In this document: positions 14,639-19,023 of the stretch, piece by piece
Numbering within the stretch: the stretch's first letter is position 1
How the letters are laid out: each line of letters begins with the position of its first letter
NCBI GenBank assembly: GCA_028684915.1
Contig: JAQUEZ010000107.1
Coordinates: 1-19,023, forward strand
Reading direction: 5' to 3'
Origin: Desulfobulbus sp.
GTDB lineage: Bacteria > Desulfobacterota > Desulfobulbia > Desulfobulbales > Desulfobulbaceae
Length of the DNA stretch: 19,023 nucleotides
Program-made: the position numbers and the translations under genes
Notes under the pieces: generated by a model
The model's input: the letters and a program-made list of their open reading frames with translations, nothing else
What the model was told of the DNA's origin: nothing
The model's database searches: none

Positions 14639-16405
14639 TTAAAATAATGGCAATTGATGTGGTTTTGAATTTTGAGGAACCTGCACTATCTCTTGTCGAT
14701 TATCGCGAGTTAGGGTAGCGCGAGCCAATATTTCAGCGATATTGTGGTTCGGACCAACAAGCCCATGCCGTTCTCGCCATGCGGTCCTTTTCATTATCCG
14801 ATCAATAACGGAAACCTTGCTCTTTGCCAACTGAATGACGCCGGCCACAAGATAATGCCTGTACCCCTGGGTTATACTTCCATGATCCAGGTCATGCCTG
14901 GACAGCAGGTAATCCAATTCCAAATCCAAGGTGAGAGCGGCGGCCTCCGGATCCACGTTGAACAGATTATCCGCCAAAACATCAAGCACCCTGGTCCCGG
15001 CTTTGATGGTCTTGTGACCGATGCAGCCGGTCGGAAATTCTTGGTCAACCAGGGTCATGTCTAAAGTCGCTTCCTGCAGGCCCAGGTAGCGATTATCAAG
15101 ACCGTCAGTCCAATCGTTACCGACATAGAGATACCTTGGGCGCGGGAACTTAATCGCCGGTTCAGGGTCAATTTTGGGAGTTTCATAGCGATACCCGTCG
15201 ATCACGATTTTTTTGTACAGGTAGAGGCCGTGGAACGGCACATGGTAACCCTGTAGGCTCCAAATCGCGTCGATGGCGACAATCTGTTGAACATCCAGCA
15301 ATTGAAAGCGTGGGCTGATTCCGAGGGTGTATGCGGATTCGCGTTCGCGAGCGTCGATGGTGAGGCAAATTTGGAAAAGTTCCTCTAGCATGGAGGGGTG
15401 ATAGCTGTCCGGTCCAATCGCAATATATCCGTCGGTGATGGATCGTCCGATGAAGAACCGTCGATTAAGATCGTATTGCGTGGCGACCAGGAACGCCTGG
15501 AGCTCCTGGATAGGTTTCAGGTAACCATACTCTCCCGGGTTGGCTTCAATCATGTTCGCCAGGGACCAGTCAGCGGACACGGCGGTACAGAGCATGCACC
15601 CAAACCGTGACCCGCAGGCCGATGATTTCGCGCCGGAGCCAATCATATCCTCGATGGCGCCACAATCCCCCTCGCTTGCCTCTCCGTACAGCCGAAAAAT
15701 GTCCTGAAAATCAGCATAGGATCGCTCGATGATCTCGTCGCGGCAGCTGGCCAGATATTCCCACACATCTGCGGTGGTCCAATCGCAGATAGGCGAAAGT
15801 GACAGGGTTCCGTCCGGGGACCGCCAAACCAGATCTGCACGTTCACCCCTATCTGTCATGCGCCCGTTCCGCTCCGTACTTTCGTCATACCTGGTTCCGA
15901 GCAGGATCACTGGTTCCAGGTGAGCGTACTTTCTGAGCACGATTTTTCGGATACGTTGCTGAGGTTCAATTTTCATCGAAACACTACAGTCGCGATGTGC
16001 TTTGTTCGCAAACGTGGGCAAAGCGCGACCGGAAAGGACCCGGACGGCCCAGGAGCTGTTGAGATACGGCCGAGCAGTGTGGATTTCAATGGGGATCGCG
16101 TTCCTCGCACAGAAACGCTCAATTTTCTCGATCTCCCGCATGGCGTATGCGTGGATCTCTGGGTTTTCGATGCCAGTGTCCCCGTGAGTCACGATGATGG
16201 GATGATGGAAGGTATGGCCATTGGCTAGATACTCAGCGGCCGCGACGAGAACCAGGGAAAGCACGGTTGATGAATCTTTCCCTGACGACCAACTGACGAA
16301 AACAAGGTGATTTTTGATGAACAGCTGAGTTATTGAATGTTTCGCCTGTTCAACGAGTTCGTCAATTGAAACGGAAGAAAAATCTAAATAATCATTGAGC
16401 AACAT
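14639..16405 (-). CDS. DndC-like PAPS-reductase-family protein
   Basis: The 588-residue protein has the PP-loop of ATP pyrophosphatases (VSWSSGKDSS, residues 37-46) near its N-terminus, HGDTGIENPE at about 74-83, a Cys in HRDCSVSMK (C140), and the cluster C-x5-C-x2-C (C264, C270, C273) in ACGSRFGCMLCTAVSADWS. The pattern resembles DndC, which uses ATP and a [4Fe-4S] cluster in DNA phosphorothioation, more than sulfate-assimilation CysH. No dndA, dndB, dndD, dndE or ssp genes are seen nearby, so the chemistry here is unknown. The remaining ~280 residues are not recognised. GGAGG lies eight bases before the ATG. It is transcribed leftward with the HTH gene and may be a stand-alone DNA-modification or defence module. 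Confidence 0.8.
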   Translation of the reverse strand: MLLNDYLDFSSVSIDELVEQAKHSITQLFIKNHLVFVSWSSGKDSSTVLSLVLVAAAEYLANGHTFHHPIIVTHGDTGIENPEIHAYAMREIEKIERFCARNAIPIEIHTARPYLNSSWAVRVLSGRALPTFANKAHRDCSVSMKIEPQQRIRKIVLRKYAHLEPVILLGTRYDESTERNGRMTDRGERADLVWRSPDGTLSLSPICDWTTADVWEYLASCRDEIIERSYADFQDIFRLYGEASEGDCGAIEDMIGSGAKSSACGSRFGCMLCTAVSADWSLANMIEANPGEYGYLKPIQELQAFLVATQYDLNRRFFIGRSITDGYIAIGPDSYHPSMLEELFQICLTIDARERESAYTLGISPRFQLLDVQQIVAIDAIWSLQGYHVPFHGLYLYKKIVIDGYRYETPKIDPEPAIKFPRPRYLYVGNDWTDGLDNRYLGLQEATLDMTLVDQEFPTGCIGHKTIKAGTRVLDVLADNLFNVDPEAAALTLDLELDYLLSRHDLDHGSITQGYRHYLVAGVIQLAKSKVSVIDRIMKRTAWRERHGLVGPNHNIAEILARATLTRDNRQEIVQVPQNSKPHQLPLF

Positions 16406-16464
16406 ATCATCGCCTCCATAGGCTTATGAGTAGGTCGGATCAAATATCCTTACCGCGTTACCCT

Positions 16465-16493
16465 ATTGTTCCTTTTTTCAGGAACAGTGTCAA
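16465..16493 (-). promoter_or_regulatory. Promoter of the DndC-like operon with a palindrome in the spacer
   Basis: On the minus strand TTGACA (16488-16493) precedes AACAAT (16465-16470) by 17 bp. The spacer and -10 contain the inverted repeat TGTTCCT (16467-16473) / AGGAACA (16480-16486). A repressor bound there would block RNA polymerase; the small HTH protein at the end of the operon is the obvious candidate. Confidence 0.5.
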
Positions 16494-16587
16494 CGGAAAA
16501 AATTAATTACCAGACAAAGCAACTCCACAATTTTCGCTAATTTTAGATTGTGCTGCAGATAATCAAGCATGACACCAGGAAAGCTAC

Positions 16588-17529
16588 TCAGTTTTTAAGA
16601 TCACGGCTTACCTGATTGATAGCCCTTGCCATAGATGCTGTGTCTGGATGCTGATAAATCATTGTGGTTGTAATATCCTTATGACCAAGAATCCTTTGTA
16701 CATCTGGCATTGACGTATTCTTTGCCAGCTCTGTAGCGCCTTTATGCCTTAATAAATGCGGCCCATAACTCGATTTATCCAAGTCGAAACTTGCGAGTGC
16801 ATACTTGTGAATAATTTTCTGAGCTCCTCGGATACCCAATCCAGTTAATTCGCCGTTGTATCGTTTTGAGCGCAAGAACAACGGAGTATTGCGCTGGTTT
16901 ATCCTTTCACCTAATAAATCAGCAATATCATTTAAAGTTGCTTCCGGAACAGGTACTGCTTGTTGATGCCCTCCCTTCCTGGTGATAATTATTTTTGCTT
17001 CAGAAAATTGAATATCGCCGACCTTGATATTTACCAGTTCTGCTATTCGCAATGCAGGCGACAAGAGCAAATCAACCATAATTTTGTCGCGCAGTTTTAT
17101 TTCATCACACTCATTTTTCTCTATTAGGTCATAGAGTTTTCTTATCTCATCATTTGTAGGAATGATTCTTTCTTTTCTTCGTATCTTGGGATACTCGATC
17201 AATTCAACAGGATTCTCAATTACAACATAGTTATTCTCTAAATAATTGACGAAATGTGATAACAACCGTTGTTGTGTGCTTCTTGTTGATAGCTTAATTT
17301 TTTTCGCTTTGAAATATTCGACAACCAAAACTTTATTGATTTTTGCCGGTTTTAACACTCCTTTAGTTTCGCAATAGTTGGCGAAATGTAATATTAAATG
17401 TTTTCTGGAATTAATAGTTGCATCAGTATAAATTCCAGCGAATTTCAACCACTCGATATAACCTGTATACGCTTCTCCCCACGAAAGATTACAATTAATC
17501 AACTCTTCCATTTTATTCTCACAATTCAA
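16588..17529 (-). CDS. Tyrosine recombinase/integrase
   Basis: The 313-residue protein has the two-domain layout of phage-type/XerC-like integrases. There is an N-terminal SAM-like core-binding domain (about 15-105) and a catalytic domain carrying R161 (SPALRIAEL), a probable K185, H258-x2-R261 (HLLRH), H283 (LGHKD) and the nucleophile Y292 (MIYQH). All catalytic residues are present and the length is normal for small integrases. The gene is AT-rich relative to the DndC-like gene. It lies 44 bp after the ribbon-helix-helix-like gene on the same strand. It may move the DndC-like module, or act on the palindromic sites at 18368-18480 upstream, but its target is unknown. Confidence 0.87.
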   Translation of the reverse strand: MNCENKMEELINCNLSWGEAYTGYIEWLKFAGIYTDATINSRKHLILHFANYCETKGVLKPAKINKVLVVEYFKAKKIKLSTRSTQQRLLSHFVNYLENNYVVIENPVELIEYPKIRRKERIIPTNDEIRKLYDLIEKNECDEIKLRDKIMVDLLLSPALRIAELVNIKVGDIQFSEAKIIITRKGGHQQAVPVPEATLNDIADLLGERINQRNTPLFLRSKRYNGELTGLGIRGAQKIIHKYALASFDLDKSSYGPHLLRHKGATELAKNTSMPDVQRILGHKDITTTMIYQHPDTASMARAINQVSRDLKN

Positions 17530-17573
17530 GAAATTTTGAACGCATCAGTAATGATTAGTGAATCTCTTGACCA

Positions 17574-18026
17574 TTAATTGTGCTCAGATGGCACAAGTTC
17601 ATGGCTTGATTCAGCCGCCACAGCTTTAGGTTCGTCTGTAGACGATTCAGTATTTTCCGGCGCAGGTGACGTGCTTATTTCAGGCCGCTTGTCCACCTCA
17701 GCGCTTTTGACCTGGATCGTTAAAGAGATGGCATTCACGTCAATAATGCCCAGCCGGTAACAAATTTCTGTGAAAATATTTTGATCAACAAAGTTGTCTT
17801 TATGGAGACATATCGATGGCTCCCTTAGAGCGATCCCGTTCTCCTCGGCTGTCTTCCGGATTTGATCAACAAGGCCTTTTGAAATCAATTCGGCCAAAAC
17901 ATCTTCACGCTTGACCCCTTGCATGGCCTTGATCGTGTCCAGTTTGTTTATGATGCTTTGCGGCAGCGAACTATTGAGCTTCACCAGCATATCCTCTTGA
18001 TTACCTGCGTTCTGTTGGTTTTCCAT
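17574..18026 (-). CDS. Ribbon-helix-helix-like small protein
   Basis: I do not recognise a specific family. Residues ~14-52 (LVKLNSSLPQSIINKLDTIK, then AMQGVKREDVLAELISKGL) look like a ribbon-helix-helix fold: a short strand, then two helices, as in plasmid-type DNA-binding proteins and antitoxins. The middle (about 60-110) is a mixed region, and the last ~40 residues are disordered and rich in Glu, Ser, Pro and Thr. The gene is the first of the leftward block and lies directly upstream of the integrase. It is therefore a candidate directionality factor, regulator or partition protein. The promoter just upstream carries short repeats that it might bind. Confidence 0.6.
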   Translation of the reverse strand: MENQQNAGNQEDMLVKLNSSLPQSIINKLDTIKAMQGVKREDVLAELISKGLVDQIRKTAEENGIALREPSICLHKDNFVDQNIFTEICYRLGIIDVNAISLTIQVKSAEVDKRPEISTSPAPENTESSTDEPKAVAAESSHELVPSEHN

Positions 18027-18042
18027 CTCATTGGCCCCATAA

Positions 18043-18070
18043 AGTATAAAAGAGTGTGAAAACGATGCAA
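18043..18070 (-). promoter_or_regulatory. Promoter of the ribbon-helix-helix-integrase genes
   Basis: On the minus strand TTGCAT (18065-18070) and TATACT (18043-18048) are separated by 16 bp. The -35 lies in the short inverted repeat CGATG-CAAAT-CATCG (about 18064-18078). That, together with nearby GATGCAA repeats, suggests autoregulation. Confidence 0.45.
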
Positions 18071-18256
18071 ATCATCGTTAATTGCAGAATAATCTTAAAA
18101 TTTGATCAAATCAATACTTATTAATGCAGAGAGATGCAATTTCATACTTTCCCCCTCACCGAGTGTCATTTTTATGAGTTTTTATAATTCAGGAAAAAAA
18201 GCAGGCGGGATTCCCTGGCTACCAAGAAAAGCATCAAGGTAACTCAATGACCCATG

Positions 18257-18329
18257 TTGACCCTCGCCGCTGGTCATTTAATTGATTCGCTCGGGATGTT
18301 GCTCATTGATAAGCGGCGTTGAGGGTCAA
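18257..18329. repeat. Imperfect inverted repeat TTGACCCTC...GAGGGTCAA
   Basis: TTGACCCTCGCCGCT (18257-18271) pairs with AGCGGCGTTGAGGGTCAA (18312-18329) except for a three-base bulge. The loop is about 40 bp. It could be a recombinase or initiator binding site. Confidence 0.5.
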
Positions 18330-18332
18330 AGT

Positions 18333-18348
18333 GGCAAAAAGTATGGCC
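18333..18348 (+). repeat. Direct repeat GGCAAAAAGTAT, copy 1
   Basis: GGCAAAAAGTATGGCC here matches 18556-18571 at 15 of 16 bases. The two copies flank the palindromic block in the same orientation. Confidence 0.55.
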
Positions 18349-18367
18349 TAGCATCATCAGGAAAAAA

Positions 18368-18381
18368 TAGTTCGTTATAGT
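18368..18381 (+). repeat. Half-site TAGTTCGTTATAGT
   Basis: This matches each arm of the palindrome at 18443-18480 at 13 of 14 bases, giving three copies of one motif within 115 bp. Confidence 0.5.
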
Positions 18382-18442
18382 AAAACCGTCTTGGCGGCAG
18401 AGGATTGCCACTACCCAGGCCTCGGCACCTGGATTTTTTCCG

Positions 18443-18480
18443 TTTTAGTTCGTGATAGTGACTACTATCACGAACTAAAA
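18443..18480. repeat. Perfect palindrome with 17-bp arms
   Basis: TTTTAGTTCGTGATAGT and its exact complement are separated by GACT. The stem is AT-rich without a T-tract, so it does not look like a terminator. It fits a protein-binding or recombination core better. Confidence 0.65.
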
Positions 18481-18555
18481 CCCCGGACCGGCCGCGAATT
18501 GTATTCTTTCGGAAAGAGCAACCTGAAAATGCAGGGGCGGGAGTGTTTTTCTTGA

Positions 18556-18571
18556 GGCAAAAAGTATCGCC
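18556..18571 (+). repeat. Direct repeat GGCAAAAAGTAT, copy 2
   Basis: GGCAAAAAGTATCGCC is the second copy of the repeat at 18333-18348, 223 bp away. Confidence 0.55.
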
Positions 18572-18600
18572 ATGCAAGGAAATGACGCAATGCGCCTCAT

Positions 18601-18786
18601 TTAGTATGACTGTGATGCAAAATCATACATAATGAACCTCGCGCCGCATTCAATGCTTGAATGGCCATGTTTTTTGAAAAACGACCGCAAGGCATGCGGA
18701 TCGTCCAGGATGGAGAGTTCGAGGCGCGAAAAGGTAAGGGTCCGTTCACGAAACGGAGATTTTTGTACGCTAAGGCCCGGTTCCAT
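18601..18786 (-). pseudogene. Possible gene remnant crossing a transposon end
   Basis: The frame runs leftward out of the transposon end. Its part outside the terminal repeat (FSRLELSILDDPHALRSFF and onward) has gene-like codon use and could be the 3' end of a gene interrupted at 18737. The first ~17 codons are transposon DNA. No family is recognised and no ribosome site is seen, so this is weak. Confidence 0.25.
18737..18774. repeat. Tn3-family terminal inverted repeat (left end)
   Basis: The 38 bp begin AGGGTCCGTTCACGAAACGG and end GTACGCTAAG. They share CACGAAACG and GTACGCTAAG, in register, with the reverse complement of 14047-14084. The outer end faces left, so the transposon extends to the right and off the window. 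The first base is A where GGGG would be expected. Confidence 0.65.
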
Positions 18787-18831
18787 TCCGCGTGGCCCTG
18801 TGCGGCTTGGATTGGGAGGGATGGTGTCCGT

Positions 18832-18861
18832 TTAGGGTATACCCTAACCTGACGTCAGGTT
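18832..18861. promoter_or_regulatory. Two overlapping 16-bp perfect palindromes
   Basis: TTAGGGTATACCCTAA (18832-18847) and AACCTGACGTCAGGTT (18846-18861) share two bases. They lie between the terminal repeat and the res-like site, where they could be operators for a transposon gene. Confidence 0.6.
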
Positions 18862-18874
18862 TTCGCTTGAATTG

Positions 18875-18945
18875 TGTCAGAATAAAGTTGTATTTTTGTC
18901 ATTTTCAGAAGACGATAGCACAAAATATCAGAAGTGAATTGCACC
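18875..18945. other. Tn21-like resolvase recombination site (res)
   Basis: TGTCATTTTCAGAAGACGA at 18897-18915 and ATATCAGAAGTGAATTGCAC at 18925-18944 closely resemble Tn21/Tn402-type res sequences as I recall them. Within them TCAGAAG-N6-GCAC is repeated at 18905-18921 and 18928-18944, and TGTCAGAA lies upstream at 18875. In Tn21-group elements tnpR follows res, so a resolvase gene is expected just beyond the right edge. Confidence 0.65.
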
Positions 18946-18960
18946 CCAGAATCCATATTT

Positions 18961-18981
18961 GGTTGACCGTGGGTTGACCGT
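18961..18981 (+). repeat. Tandem GGTTGACCGT repeat
   Basis: Two copies of GGTTGACCGT occur with an 11-bp period just after the res-like sequence. They may be part of a third resolvase subsite or a regulator site. Confidence 0.4.
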
Positions 18982-19023
18982 TTACCACATGAGATCACGA
19001 GCATCTCAAAGTCCACAGCGACG

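Larger units (their letters stand above)
18027..18736. other. Repeat-rich non-coding region, candidate att or replication region
   Basis: No convincing gene is seen in about 700 bp. The open frames present cross perfect palindromes and lack ribosome sites. The region holds an imperfect inverted repeat (18257-18329), direct repeats of GGCAAAAAGTAT, a 17-bp-arm palindrome and related half-sites. It adjoins the integrase block on one side and a transposon end on the other. Confidence 0.45.

Noticed and set aside
18443..18480. Intrinsic terminator reading of the 17-bp-arm palindrome
   Set aside because: The stem is AT-rich and has no following T-run on either strand, and a third copy of the arm lies nearby.
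18326..18577. 83-codon minus-strand ORF
   Set aside because: It reads straight through the perfect palindrome and half-sites and lacks a ribosome site; it is better explained as a by-product of non-coding repeats.
18632..18852. Plus-strand ORFs of 63-67 codons
   Set aside because: They cross the Tn3 terminal repeat and a palindrome, and no ribosome site precedes them.
1..19023. CRISPR array, tRNA, rRNA or integron attC sites
   Set aside because: No regularly spaced repeats, tRNA cloverleaf or rRNA-like stretches were seen on reading both strands; the palindromes lack attC core features.

Overview
The window looks like an accessory region, plasmid or genomic island, of a proteobacterium, most likely a gammaproteobacterium. 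The basis is Tn3/Tn21-family transposon ends, a type I Zorya operon of proteobacterial style, patchy base composition, and no housekeeping genes, rRNA or tRNA. The species cannot be named from the sequence alone.

Positions 128-311 and 13419-13602 hold two copies, in the same orientation and identical by eye, of a 184-bp non-coding element. Both of its ends look like ~38-bp Tn3-family inverted repeats (GGGG-N6-CAGAA...), so it fits a TIME/MITE-type miniature element. The ~13.1 kb between the copies is a defence cassette, so the arrangement resembles a composite transposon. The cassette carries, in order and on the + strand: a complete type I Zorya operon zorA-zorB-zorC-zorD (689-8700); a visibly AT-rich SIR2-like/P-loop NTPase gene (8966-11401); a TIR-domain protein with a probable winged-helix tail (11607-12410); an unrecognised 174-residue zinc-ribbon protein behind a strong promoter overlapped by palindromic operators (12651-13265); and a small zinc-ribbon ORF cut by the second miniature element (13310-13456).

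Right of the second copy is the 3' half of a Gp37/Gp68-like (DUF5131) gene, broken exactly at the element edge. It is followed by an unpaired Tn3-type terminal repeat (14047-14084) whose outer end faces right. Next is a leftward (- strand) block, read from right to left: a ribbon-helix-helix-like protein, a tyrosine recombinase, a DndC-like PAPS-reductase-family protein, and a small HTH protein. The last two look like an operon whose promoter holds a palindrome between -35 and -10.

From 18027 to the right edge no convincing gene is seen, but the DNA is full of palindromes and repeats. At 18737-18774 another Tn3-type terminal repeat opens a transposon running off the right edge, with paired palindromes and a Tn21-like res site (18875-18945) inside it.

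Taken together: Zorya would sense phage entry at the envelope and degrade DNA. The SIR2 and TIR proteins are candidate NAD+-depleting abortive-infection effectors. The DndC-like module is a possible further DNA-modification or defence remnant. All of it sits among mobile-element ends that suggest how it was assembled.
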